From: Erythrobacter sp.
GTDB taxonomy: Bacteria > Pseudomonadota > Alphaproteobacteria > Sphingomonadales > Sphingomonadaceae
Reading direction: 5' to 3'
Assembly: GCA_029937545.1 (NCBI GenBank)
Contig: JAPYPR010000003.1
Location: 186,001-250,000 of the forward strand
Length of the DNA: 64,000 bases
A model generated the notes under the pieces. It was not told the DNA's origin, did not search any database, and was given only the letters and a program-made list of their open reading frames with translations. Positions 27,655 through 39,896 of the stretch are shown one piece after another; position 1 is the first letter of the stretch; each line of letters begins with the position of its first letter. The position numbers were made by a program, and so were the translations under genes.

Positions 27655-28683
27655 ATGTCGAACAGTCTGAACGGTGCGCCGCGGCGCGTAACCTCGATCG
27701 ATGTTGCCGAGCGTGCAGGGGTCAGCCAGTCGACCGTCAGCCGGGCGCTCTCGGGGACCGAGACCATTACCGAAGCGACCCGGCGCCGGGTGGAACAGGC
27801 GGCGGAAGAGCTCGGCTACCATGTCAATGCCCGCGCGGCGGGTCTGCGTCGCGGCGACACCGGGACGATCGCGATCGTGGTGATCGGCCGGGCAGGGCAG
27901 GGCGCTGCCGCGATCAATCCGTTTTACTATTCTATGCTGGGCAGCACCTGTGCGGCGGCGGCGGAGCGGGGGTACGAAGCGCTCGTCTCTTTCCAGGCCG
28001 AACCCGAAGAACTGTTCGGCCATTACGTCGCGCGCCGGCAGGCCGATGGCGTGGTGGTCATCGGAACGGCGACCAACCAGCCGGCATGGGACTATTTCCG
28101 CGATTGCGCCGCGCAGAGCGAATCCATCGCGTTCTGGGGTTCGCCGTTCGACGATGCCACATGGGTTCGCTCCGACAACCGGGACGGGGGGCGGATTGCG
28201 GTCGAGCGGCTGCTGAAAGGCGGCGCGACTTCGATCCACTTCGTCGGCGATACCCATTCCTCGCAGCGGCAGTTTTCGGAACGCTACGAGGGCTATCGCG
28301 CCGCGATGAAGGCGGGCGGTTTGGAAGTTCACGAACCCCTGGTGGGGGAAGGCGAGGACCGCGTGTCGCAGGGGCGCAACGCCATCGCTACGCTGGTGGG
28401 GAGGGGTGCGGATTTCGACGGGCTTTTCTTCGCCTGCGATGCTATGGCGCTCGGCGCGCTGGAAGAGCTTGCCTCGCGCCAGATCCTGGTGCCCGGCAAG
28501 GTCTCGGTGATCGGGTTCGATGGCCTCGGCTCGGGCGAGTTCAGCGCGCCGCCGCTGACGACGGTTGAGCCGGACTTTGCGATGGCGGGCAAGCTGCTCA
28601 TCGACACCGCACTGGCCAAGGAGGGCGAGAAGCCGGAGCGGCGGGTGCCCGTGCGTCTGGTGGAGCGCTCCAGCGTGGGCTGA
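27655..28683 (+). CDS. LacI family transcriptional regulator
   Basis: DNA-binding repressor/activator of about 342 residues with an N-terminal helix-turn-helix (TSIDVAERAGVSQSTVSRAL, then GYHVNARAAGLR hinge) and a periplasmic-binding-like effector domain ending with VPVRLVERSSVG. An ATG 12 bases earlier is an equally possible start. The gene is followed after 76 bases by the propeller-amidohydrolase gene, which it may control. The effector is normally a sugar or nucleoside, but no such catabolic genes are near. Confidence 0.9.
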   Translation: MSNSLNGAPRRVTSIDVAERAGVSQSTVSRALSGTETITEATRRRVEQAAEELGYHVNARAAGLRRGDTGTIAIVVIGRAGQGAAAINPFYYSMLGSTCAAAAERGYEALVSFQAEPEELFGHYVARRQADGVVVIGTATNQPAWDYFRDCAAQSESIAFWGSPFDDATWVRSDNRDGGRIAVERLLKGGATSIHFVGDTHSSQRQFSERYEGYRAAMKAGGLEVHEPLVGEGEDRVSQGRNAIATLVGRGADFDGLFFACDAMALGALEELASRQILVPGKVSVIGFDGLGSGEFSAPPLTTVEPDFAMAGKLLIDTALAKEGEKPERRVPVRLVERSSVG

Positions 28684-28759
28684 GGCGCGCGGGCGCAATC
28701 GCCATTGCCCTCGCGCCCCAGCCGCCTATGAAGCGGGTGAGGTATTCGAGAGAAACAGC

Positions 28760-32086
<3,327 letters not shown>

Positions 32087-32143
32087 TGTGTTTGCTGCGG
32101 GCGATGCGCCGTCTGCGCGTCGCTCGCGGCAAGCGTCTCAAGT

Positions 32144-33487
32144 TTAGCCGGCGCGGACCTCGGCGGTGAAAGCCTGCATCTTTGCGCGCAGAACTTCGGC
32201 CTGCAGTTCGAGTTCTTCCGCCGATGTCAGCACCTGGCTGGCCGCGGCTCCTGCCGACAAAGATGTCTCGCGAACCTGCGTGATGCTGCCTGAGACCTCT
32301 TCGGTCGAGCGGGCGGCGAGGTCGATGCTGCGGGCCAGGTCCTGTCCGGAAACCGATTGCTGGTCGACCGCGCTGGCGATGGACACCGCCGTGGTTTCGA
32401 GTTCGCGGATCTGGTCGACGATCGAGCGCAGCGCGCCAACGCTGGCGCCGGTTGAATTCTGCATGTCCCGGATCTGGTCGGCGATCTCCTCCGTCGCACG
32501 GCTGGTCTGCGAAGCGAGTTCCTTCACCTCGCTGGCGACGACTGCGAAACCGCGTCCGGCTTCTCCGCCACGCGCCGCTTCGATCGAGGCGTTGAGCGCG
32601 AGCAGGTTCGTGCGCTTGGCGATCGACTGGATCAGTTCCACGATTGCGCCGACCTGATCGGCCGAACTGGCAAGGGCCGAAATGGTGTCGTCCGCGCCGG
32701 TAGCGGTCTCGGTCGCCTTGCGCGCCAGATCGGCCGAATGCGCCGCCTGTCGGCTGATTTCGCCGATCGACATGGCGAATTCGTCGGACGCCGCGGCAGC
32801 CGCGGTCGCGCCGTTGGACGCCCGCTCCATCGAATGGATTACCTGTTCAGCCTGACCGGTCGCCTGGTTGGCGGTAGATGCCATGCCTTGCGCCGTCGTT
32901 TTGAGCTGGCTCGATGCCGCTGCGACACCGCCGGCAATCTCGCCGACGCTGGAGTCGAGGTTGGCGGCCAGCTGGAGCAGTTCGGCCTTGCGCGCCTTCT
33001 CCGAGTTCTGCCGCTTTGCGAAGAGCTCGTCGAGCTTGTGGCCGGACTTTGTGAAAACTTGCAACGCACGCGCCAGGTTTCCGATTTCATCGACCCGATC
33101 GGTACCGATCAGCTCGATGTCCCGGGCTCCCGCAGCGAGGCGAGTCATTTCCCGGCTGATGTGCGAATAGGGCGCAATCACCCGCTTGCGAACGAACTGC
33201 AGGGCGATCAGGCTGACAGGGACGCTGAAGCCGACGATGCCGAGGATTACGATCAGGGCTAGCCGACTGCTCGCGGGAGAAATCAGTCCCCATATGGCAA
33301 GGGTTCCGATAGCCGCGAGGCCGCCCACCGACATGAACGAGGCAAAGACCGACTTTTCGTCAAGCGATTTGCCCATGAACCACGCGCCGATACCCGTAAC
33401 CTCGTCGTCTCGCTCGCTGGCCACGACTTCGACATCGGCGATCTCCCGAATTAGATCGTGTTCCAGGAAATTCGTCGGCGCGTTCAT
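32144..33487 (-). CDS. Methyl-accepting chemotaxis protein without a periplasmic sensor domain
   Basis: A 447-residue chemoreceptor. Two membrane helices (about residues 51-70 and 77-99) are separated by only a few residues (ISPASSR), so there is no extracytoplasmic ligand domain. A HAMP-like segment and the signalling domain follow, with the hairpin tip [20 protein letters not shown]. The sensor input is presumably cytoplasmic (first ~45 residues), membrane-borne or redox related. Last gene of the chemosensory cluster, with a 186-base gap upstream that may hold its own promoter. Confidence 0.93.
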   Translation of the reverse strand: MNAPTNFLEHDLIREIADVEVVASERDDEVTGIGAWFMGKSLDEKSVFASFMSVGGLAAIGTLAIWGLISPASSRLALIVILGIVGFSVPVSLIALQFVRKRVIAPYSHISREMTRLAAGARDIELIGTDRVDEIGNLARALQVFTKSGHKLDELFAKRQNSEKARKAELLQLAANLDSSVGEIAGGVAAASSQLKTTAQGMASTANQATGQAEQVIHSMERASNGATAAAAASDEFAMSIGEISRQAAHSADLARKATETATGADDTISALASSADQVGAIVELIQSIAKRTNLLALNASIEAARGGEAGRGFAVVASEVKELASQTSRATEEIADQIRDMQNSTGASVGALRSIVDQIRELETTAVSIASAVDQQSVSGQDLARSIDLAARSTEEVSGSITQVRETSLSAGAAASQVLTSAEELELQAEVLRAKMQAFTAEVRAG

Positions 33488-33673
33488 GCGTCACTCCCCA
33501 TTAAGCTAATGCTAACTGTAAGACGGGAGCGCTTGCGAAATCGTTAAGCGGTGCGAATTTGCTCTTTACTGCGTGACGCCTTGGTCAAGGCGATTGGTGC
33601 GCGGCACCAGCAAGTTGTGTTCGAGGACTGCGACGGTCACGCCAGCAGCAAAGCAGATCGCGGCTTTTTCCGG

Positions 33674-35467
33674 TCATCCCTGACGGACTTGCCCGAGGAA
33701 TGTGGCGACCTGCTGGCGAAGCTCGTCCGCCTGCTGTTCCAGATCGTTCGCCGAACTCAGCACCTGGCTCGCTGCGGCCCCGGTCTCCAGCGAGGTTTCG
33801 CGAACCTGCGAAACATGGCGGGACACGTCGTCGCTGGCGCGTGCGGCCACATCGATGCTGCGCGCGAGATCGCGGCCGGCGACCGACTGCTGGTCCACTG
33901 CGCTGGCGATCGAAGTCGCCGTCGTTTCGATTTCGCTGATCTGTCGCGCCACGGCGCGTAACGCGCTGACGCTGGCGCCGGTGGAGTCCTGCATGGCGCG
34001 GATCTGGGCGGCTACATCTTCTGTTGCGCGGCTGGTCTGCGCCGCAAGTTCCTTCACCTCGCTGGCGACGACCGCGAAGCCGCGACCCGCTTCCCCGCCA
34101 CGCGCCGCCTCGATCGAGGCGTTGAGAGCGAGCAGATTGGTGCGCTTGGCGATCGACTGGATCAGTTCGACGATCGCGCCAACCTCGTTGGCCGAAGTCG
34201 ACAGCGCGGAGATGGTCTCGTCCGCGCCCTTGGCGGTGTCGTTGGCCTGACGCGCGAGTTCGGCAGAATGCGACGCCTGCCTGCTGATCTCGCCGATGGA
34301 CATGGCGAATTCGTCGGATGCCGCAGCTGCCGCCGTTGCCCCAGTCGAAGCCTCGGCGATGTGGCGCGCGGCCTCGCCTGCTTCCTGCGAGGTGCGGTCG
34401 GCGGCTTCGCTCATCGATCCGGCCGTGCGCTGGAGCTGGCTCGAGGCACTCGCCACGCCGCCCACGACCTTGCCGACAGTCGTTTCGAAACGATCCGCGA
34501 CGCGCTGCATTTCCTTGCCGCGCTCGGCGCGCAATTTGGCGCGCTCATCGGAGATCTTTTCGAACTCTTCGGCAGATTGTGCGAAGACTTCGAAAGAGCG
34601 CGCGAGGTCGCCGATCTCGTCGGGGCGTGCCGTGCCCGGTATGTGCATGCCCTTTTCACCCGCCGCGAGGCGCGTTGCGACGTCGCTGATCCTGCCGAGC
34701 GTGCGCGAAAGATCGCCGCCGATATAGCGGTTGCTGAGCAGCACCAGCACCGCAACGCCCACACACATAACGAGAAACATGGCGAATAGCATGAGGATGT
34801 CGGTTTGGGCGTTCTCGTCTTCGGCTTCGCCCACTGCGACCAACTCGTCGCGAAGATCGCGAGCCGTTGCGATAATGTCGTCGCCCTCGACATAGACGCT
34901 GTCGGCGAATGCCTGCCACTGCTCCCTGGTACCGCGTGAATCACTAGCGGCGGAAACGCGTGAGGCGAGGGCGGCGAGCGAAGCGTTGAGCTCGTCGATC
35001 GCAGGGACCGTCGTGGGCGCGATCTCCGTCGCATGGGATTCGAGCTTTCGCAGCGTCCGATCCGCTTGTCGGAGAGAATCCTGAGCGGCTGCAAGATCCT
35101 CGCGATTTCCGGTAACTGCATAATGCTGCACGAAAAGACGAGCATCGCCGATGTCGGCCACCATCTGCGCAGAGTCGTAGGCCGCCTCGGAAATCTCGAC
35201 GCGCTGCTGGCGCATTTCCAATGCGTACCATCCGCCAAAAAGGATGGAGAGCAGAATGATCGCTACGGCAACGATATTGATGAAGGCGATAGCGTCCAGC
35301 TTCTCGCCGACGGTTTTCGCATACATCCAGCCCCTCACGCCCCCGGCGGGCTCATCGAGATCGGCGGATTCGTAAATTGCGGCCTCATGACGGTCGCCGA
35401 AAACTTCGTCGGGCATGACCTCGTATTCGGCGACGAAGCCGCCGTTCGTTTCGGAAAGAGCGCTCAT
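33674..35467 (-). CDS. Methyl-accepting chemotaxis protein with periplasmic helical bundle
   Basis: A 597-residue chemoreceptor. A cytoplasmic N-terminal stretch of about 59 residues precedes membrane helix 1 (about 60-81). A helical periplasmic domain follows to about residue 220, then membrane helix 2 ([18 protein letters not shown]), HAMP and a signalling domain with the same [20 protein letters not shown] tip as the neighbour receptor. The start codon overlaps the stop of the GGDEF/EAL gene (ATGA), so the two are coupled. Ligand unknown. Confidence 0.94.
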   Translation of the reverse strand: MSALSETNGGFVAEYEVMPDEVFGDRHEAAIYESADLDEPAGGVRGWMYAKTVGEKLDAIAFINIVAVAIILLSILFGGWYALEMRQQRVEISEAAYDSAQMVADIGDARLFVQHYAVTGNREDLAAAQDSLRQADRTLRKLESHATEIAPTTVPAIDELNASLAALASRVSAASDSRGTREQWQAFADSVYVEGDDIIATARDLRDELVAVGEAEDENAQTDILMLFAMFLVMCVGVAVLVLLSNRYIGGDLSRTLGRISDVATRLAAGEKGMHIPGTARPDEIGDLARSFEVFAQSAEEFEKISDERAKLRAERGKEMQRVADRFETTVGKVVGGVASASSQLQRTAGSMSEAADRTSQEAGEAARHIAEASTGATAAAAASDEFAMSIGEISRQASHSAELARQANDTAKGADETISALSTSANEVGAIVELIQSIAKRTNLLALNASIEAARGGEAGRGFAVVASEVKELAAQTSRATEDVAAQIRAMQDSTGASVSALRAVARQISEIETTATSIASAVDQQSVAGRDLARSIDVAARASDDVSRHVSQVRETSLETGAAASQVLSSANDLEQQADELRQQVATFLGQVRQG

Positions 35468-37050
35468 GCTACGTTCCTATGCTGGGGAATATCTGGGATT
35501 ACGGATTGGACCGGCTGGCCAAGATGCTGCCCGATCTCACCGGCCGGCATGGCCTTGAAGTAAAGCCAGCCCTGGATCTGGTCGCAGCCGGCGGCGCGGA
35601 CCATGTCGGCCTGCTCCTGGGTTTCGACACCTTCTGCCGTGACGCCCATTTTCATTGCCCGTGCGACCGTGATGCTGGACAGCATCATCGCCCGGCTGCC
35701 ATCGTCCTCGCCGGCCTGCACGACGAGGCTGCGATCGAGTTTCAGCTTCTCGAAGCGGAACTGGCGCAGGAATCCGATCGAAGCATAGCCAGTCCCGAAA
35801 TCGTCGAGGGCGATGCGCACGCCGAACCCTCGGATGAGGGCAAGACTGCGTTCGGCAACGACCGGATCGAGCACCAGGCAAGTTTCGGTAATCTCGAGCT
35901 CGAGACGTTCGGCATCGAAGCCGGTTTCTTCGAGGATGTGGCCGAGCTGGACCGGGAATTCCGGATTGCGAAGCTGTGCCGCGCTGATGTTCACCGACAG
36001 AGTGATATCGTCCCAGGCGAGCGCATCGATACAGGCCTGCCGCAAGACCCATAGGCCGATCGCGTTGATCAGCCCGCTTTCCTCGGCCACCGGGATGAAG
36101 ACATTGGGGCCGATGGGTTTGCCGTCGGGACGCTCCCAGCGCAGCAGGCATTCGACGGCAACGACCATGCGCGTGGTGCTGTCCACGAGCGGCTGGTAAT
36201 TCAGGCGGAATTCGTCCCGCGCCAGCGCCAGGCGCAATTCGTCGTCGAGTTCCTTGATCTGCTCGCGGCTCTTGTCGAAAGCGGGATTGAACCAGGTGCA
36301 GCGCATCTTGCCGCCACGCTTGGAGGCATACATGGCGACATCGGCACGGCGCAGCAGTTCGGAGGAACTGACTGAATCCCCGGCATTGCAGCGTGCCAGG
36401 CCAATGCTGGCACCAAGGGTCAGGCGGCGATCGTCCACATTGACGGGCTTGGCCAAACGTTCGACGATGCGGCGACAAAGCCCTTCGAGCAGAGTGCCTG
36501 AAACGGGACCTGACGCCATGACGGCATATTCGTCCCCGCCGAGGCGATAGACCGTCGCCTCGCCTTCGGTCATCTCCACGAAGATGCGCGAGCATTCGCG
36601 GATCGCCGCATCGCCGACGAAATGGCCGTAGTGATCGTTGACGAGCTTGAACCCGTCGAGATCGACGAGCGCGAGGGCGACCTCATCGCTGTGCAAGGCC
36701 CGGCGCTGCATGTCGCGGTGAAGCGCGCGGCGATTGGGCAGGCCGGTTAGGCTGTCGCTCATGCTCAGGATTTCCGCCCGGCGCAGGTGGCGGATGCCGG
36801 AATAAGCCAGCAAGCCGACCGCAGCAGCGAATATCGCGGTGCCTATGGCCAAGATGGCCATAGGCTCGCCGATGCCGAGCCGGCTGCTGGCCATTGTGAG
36901 TGCGAAAGTTGTCAGGAAGATGCCGGCCAGGATCACAAGCGGCCCGAAGACCACGGCCCTGTTGTCGCTGACAGTCTGATCCTGCCGAGTTTCCACCAAT
37001 CCCCCCGATTGCAACCGTTCGATGTTCTGTGACATGGCGTTAGCGATCAT
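35464..37050 (-). CDS. GGDEF/EAL bifunctional cyclic-di-GMP protein
   Basis: A 528-residue inner-membrane protein with two N-terminal helices (about 32-54 and 63-84). The GGDEF domain (95-255) shows GGDEY at 171-175, a slight variant of GGDEF. The EAL domain (270-520) has ECL at 300-302 instead of EAL/EVL, while DDFGTGYAS (416-424) is intact. No RxxD inhibitory site is visible before GGDEY. Either activity could survive; the phosphodiesterase core looks more complete. It lies inside the che operon, coupled by ATGA to the downstream receptor gene, linking chemotaxis and second-messenger control. Confidence 0.92.
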   Translation of the reverse strand: MIANAMSQNIERLQSGGLVETRQDQTVSDNRAVVFGPLVILAGIFLTTFALTMASSRLGIGEPMAILAIGTAIFAAAVGLLAYSGIRHLRRAEILSMSDSLTGLPNRRALHRDMQRRALHSDEVALALVDLDGFKLVNDHYGHFVGDAAIRECSRIFVEMTEGEATVYRLGGDEYAVMASGPVSGTLLEGLCRRIVERLAKPVNVDDRRLTLGASIGLARCNAGDSVSSSELLRRADVAMYASKRGGKMRCTWFNPAFDKSREQIKELDDELRLALARDEFRLNYQPLVDSTTRMVVAVECLLRWERPDGKPIGPNVFIPVAEESGLINAIGLWVLRQACIDALAWDDITLSVNISAAQLRNPEFPVQLGHILEETGFDAERLELEITETCLVLDPVVAERSLALIRGFGVRIALDDFGTGYASIGFLRQFRFEKLKLDRSLVVQAGEDDGSRAMMLSSITVARAMKMGVTAEGVETQEQADMVRAAGCDQIQGWLYFKAMPAGEIGQHLGQPVQSVIPDIPQHRNVA

Positions 37051-37087
37051 TCGCTAAGGATTGGTGAAGCTTCGTTTACCTTGTCCA

Positions 37088-37951
37088 TCACGCGGAGGCC
37101 CGGTGCTGTAACGAGCGGCTGGCGCGGGAATGGACCGAAGTCGGCCGGTAGAGCGAAGAACCCCATGGCGAAGGCTCGAACCGATCGGTCTGGCCTACCA
37201 CCGATTCTCCAGCACCGAGCATCAGCAGGCCGTCGTTCGCCGTCGCGCTTGCCAGACGGTCGAACACCGTACGGCGAATTTCCGTGTCGAAATAGAGCAG
37301 CACGTTGCGGCACAGCACGAGGTCGAATTGCCCCGGATGTGGCGGGTGATCGAGGATGCTGTGCTGCTGGAAGCGGATCATCGAACAGATCTTGTCGTTG
37401 GCCTGCCAGCCGCGCGGTGTCTCGGTGAAGAAGTTGAGCATCTGCGCGACGCTGATGCCACGCTGGATTTCGAACTGTGTGTAGCATCCGGTCTTCGCCG
37501 AAGCGATTGCCTTGCCGGAAATATCGGTTCCGAGGATCTCGATATCCCAGTCCTGCCAGCGTCCCGGCTGTTCGCAAAACAGCATTGCAAGGCTGAGCGG
37601 TTCCTGGCCCGTGGAGCAGCCGGCCGACCAGATACGCAAGCGTTTCGATCCGGCGCGCCTGCTCGCGATGTCGCTCAACACCTGATTGGCCAGCGCCGCG
37701 AAATAGACGTGATCGCGGAAGAAATAGGTTTCGTTGTTGAGCAAGGCCTCGACGACCTTGGTCGCCAGATGGTGTTCGCCGGGACGTTCCAGCATGCAGG
37801 CCAGCTGGTCGACATTGTCGAGGCCGAGTTCGCGGAACAGCCCGGCAAGCGCGGTGGAGACGCGCCAGCGCCGGTTTTCGGTCAATTGCTGTCCGGTACG
37901 CTGTTCGAGGAGATCGGCGATGATTTTATGGGACGCGTCGTCTACGCCCAT
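37088..37951 (-). CDS. cheR: Chemoreceptor glutamate methyltransferase CheR
   Basis: Methylates chemoreceptor glutamates with SAM during adaptation. The 287-residue product has the N-terminal helical domain and the SAM fold IWSAGCSTGQEPLSLAML, plus LCRNVLLYF. Its first ten bases overlap the 3' end of cheB. The last ~20 residues (SVHSRASRSLQHRASA) are low-complexity and likely not part of the fold. Confidence 0.95.
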   Translation of the reverse strand: MGVDDASHKIIADLLEQRTGQQLTENRRWRVSTALAGLFRELGLDNVDQLACMLERPGEHHLATKVVEALLNNETYFFRDHVYFAALANQVLSDIASRRAGSKRLRIWSAGCSTGQEPLSLAMLFCEQPGRWQDWDIEILGTDISGKAIASAKTGCYTQFEIQRGISVAQMLNFFTETPRGWQANDKICSMIRFQQHSILDHPPHPGQFDLVLCRNVLLYFDTEIRRTVFDRLASATANDGLLMLGAGESVVGQTDRFEPSPWGSSLYRPTSVHSRASRSLQHRASA

Positions 37952-39027
37952 GCCTCGGCCCCTACGCTGGCGAGTACTTTCTCAGCGAGCTCTTCGGGCG
38001 GGCTGGCCGCGGCGACAAGGCCCATCTCGGTCACCGCGCGCGGCATGCCCCACACGGCGCAGGTCTCGGCATTTTGGGCGTAGAGCGTGCCGCCTGCCTT
38101 GGCGATCAGTTGCGCTCCTTCGGTGCCGTCGCGGCCCATGCCGGAGAGCAAGACTGCGGCGACCCGGCCGTCGAACGCTTCGGCGAGGGATTCGAACATC
38201 GGGTCGACCGAGGGCATGCAACCGCTCTTCACCGGATGATAGGCCAGCCCGGTGACGTAGCGCCCGCCCGATTTGCGCACGACCATGTGGCCGTGGCCCG
38301 GCGCGATGACGATATGGCCGCGTTTCAATTCGATGCCTTCGTCGGCGAGTGCGGCGGGACGGTCTGCGGCCATCTCCATCTGCTTGGCGAACACCGGGAT
38401 GAAGCTGTCCGGCAGGTGCTGCGTAATCAGGATCGGCAGGTCGAAGTGCTTCGGGATTTTGCGCAGGAACAGGTTCAGCGCGTGGATGCCGCCGGTCGAT
38501 GCGCCGATCGCGACCACTTCGGGGCGCTTGCCCGATTTGGCGGGCGACGGGGCGAGGCGCGCTGGCTTGGGCGCTTCCGCATCGACGCCGGCGAGTGCGC
38601 GGATCTTGCCAAGCAGAGCTTCACGGTAGCTGTCGTTGAAGCCGCCCGGCCGCGGCTTGAGCATGGTATCGGCCGCGCCGAGCGACAGGGCCTGCACGGT
38701 GTGCTCGGCGCCGTCTGCGGTCAGAGAGGAGATGACAAGGACCTGCGCACCGGGCGCGGCCTGCTGGATTTTCGGAAGCGCTTCGATCCCGCCCATGCCG
38801 GGCATTTCGAGATCGAGCATGATAACATCGGTTTCATGCGTGCGCAGTTCGTCGAGCCCGCGTTCGGCCGTATTGGCCGTGGCGACGATGCAGATGTCCT
38901 TTTCCTTCTGGAGCATGCGCGTGAACACGGTTCGCACGGTAAGCGAATCGTCCACGATCATCACCCGGACCTTGCGGCCCACCGATGCAGCCGGATCGGC
39001 CCTCTCGCTGCGAAGCACTGCGCCCAT
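37942..39027 (-). CDS. cheB: Chemoreceptor methylesterase/response regulator CheB
   Basis: Removes methyl groups from receptors when phosphorylated by CheA. The 361-residue product has a receiver domain starting RVMIVDDSLTVRTVF with the phospho-site in VIMLDLEMPGMGG, and a C-terminal esterase domain with GASTGGIHAL (catalytic serine) and LLSGMGRDGTEG. Overlaps cheR; twelve bases separate it from cheY. Confidence 0.96.
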   Translation of the reverse strand: MGAVLRSERADPAASVGRKVRVMIVDDSLTVRTVFTRMLQKEKDICIVATANTAERGLDELRTHETDVIMLDLEMPGMGGIEALPKIQQAAPGAQVLVISSLTADGAEHTVQALSLGAADTMLKPRPGGFNDSYREALLGKIRALAGVDAEAPKPARLAPSPAKSGKRPEVVAIGASTGGIHALNLFLRKIPKHFDLPILITQHLPDSFIPVFAKQMEMAADRPAALADEGIELKRGHIVIAPGHGHMVVRKSGGRYVTGLAYHPVKSGCMPSVDPMFESLAEAFDGRVAAVLLSGMGRDGTEGAQLIAKAGGTLYAQNAETCAVWGMPRAVTEMGLVAAASPPEELAEKVLASVGAEAWA

Positions 39028-39038
39028 CGCCAGCCTCC

Positions 39039-39404
39039 TCAGGCCATGCCGACAAGCTGGAGCTTGATCTGCAGGGTCTCGTGGTCGAACGGCTTCATCA
39101 CATATTCGTCGGCGCCTGCGCTGATTGCTTCACGAATGTGCGCCACGTCGTTTTCGGTGGTGCAGAAGACGACTTTCGGCTTGTCGCCGCCGTCGCGCTG
39201 GCGCAGCTGGGTGATGAATTCGATGCCGGTCATCACCGGCATGTTCCAGTCGAGCAGGACCACGTCCGGCATCGATTCCATGCAGCGATCGAGACCTTCC
39301 TTGCCATTCTCGGCTTCCTCGACCTCGAAGTCGAGGGTTTCGAGAATGTGGCGCGATACCTTGCGGATGACGCGCGAATCATCGACGATTAGGCAGGTTT
39401 TCAT
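39039..39404 (-). CDS. cheY: Single-domain response regulator CheY
   Basis: Chemotaxis signal carrier of 121 residues. The acidic pocket is VDDS, the phosphoacceptor Asp52 is in LLDWNMPVMTG, the switch threonine is in FCTTEND and the conserved lysine is in VMKPF. ATG 39404 chosen; a longer open frame upstream adds nothing conserved. Lies between cheW and cheB. Confidence 0.94.
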   Translation of the reverse strand: MKTCLIVDDSRVIRKVSRHILETLDFEVEEAENGKEGLDRCMESMPDVVLLDWNMPVMTGIEFITQLRQRDGGDKPKVVFCTTENDVAHIREAISAGADEYVMKPFDHETLQIKLQLVGMA

Positions 39405-39461
39405 GACGTTGGACCTCGTGTGTTTCGGGCTATGCATACCGCCCGAGGGGTAACTATTCGC

Positions 39462-39896
39462 TTAAGCCGCCTCTACCATCGGGCCTGCAATGAGCGAGGA
39501 GGTATCGATCAGCAGCGTCGGACCGCTCTCGGTTTCGACCATGCCGCGGGCGGCGCGCTGCCACCCGGCGCCGAAACCACCGGGAACGGCCACAGGCTGG
39601 CTCAGAGCTTCGCCGACATCGTAGGCGGCATCGACGAGCAGGGCGTAGAGGTGCCCCTCGATTTCGACCACCGCCGCGCGCTGGTCGTCCTCGGCGACCG
39701 TCTTGTCGAGCCCCAGAGCCAGCGAGCAGTCGATCACCGTCAACGCCTGGCTGCGCAGGGCCGTGAGGCCGAGGATGAATTCCGGCGTTCCCGGGATCGG
39801 CGTGATCTCCTCGATCTCGATCACGGACTGGACATCGCTCGCCGGTATGGCCGCGTGGCGGCCGGCGACGAGGCACTGGAGCAGCAGGTCGGTCAT
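39462..39896 (-). CDS. cheW: Chemotaxis coupling protein CheW
   Basis: Adaptor that links receptors to CheA. The 144-residue product has a CheW fold pattern: AIPASDVQSVIEIEEITPIP, then FILGLTALRSQALTVIDCSL, then VEIEGHLYALLVDAAYDVGE. The start overlaps the cheA stop (ATGA), so it is co-translated with cheA. Confidence 0.92.
   Translation of the reverse strand: MTDLLLQCLVAGRHAAIPASDVQSVIEIEEITPIPGTPEFILGLTALRSQALTVIDCSLALGLDKTVAEDDQRAAVVEIEGHLYALLVDAAYDVGEALSQPVAVPGGFGAGWQRAARGMVETESGPTLLIDTSSLIAGPMVEAA

Noticed and set aside
33577-33592. CGCCTTG/CAAGGCG hairpin between the two chemoreceptor genes
   Set aside because: Loop of only two bases and no T-run on the minus strand; not convincing as a terminator.
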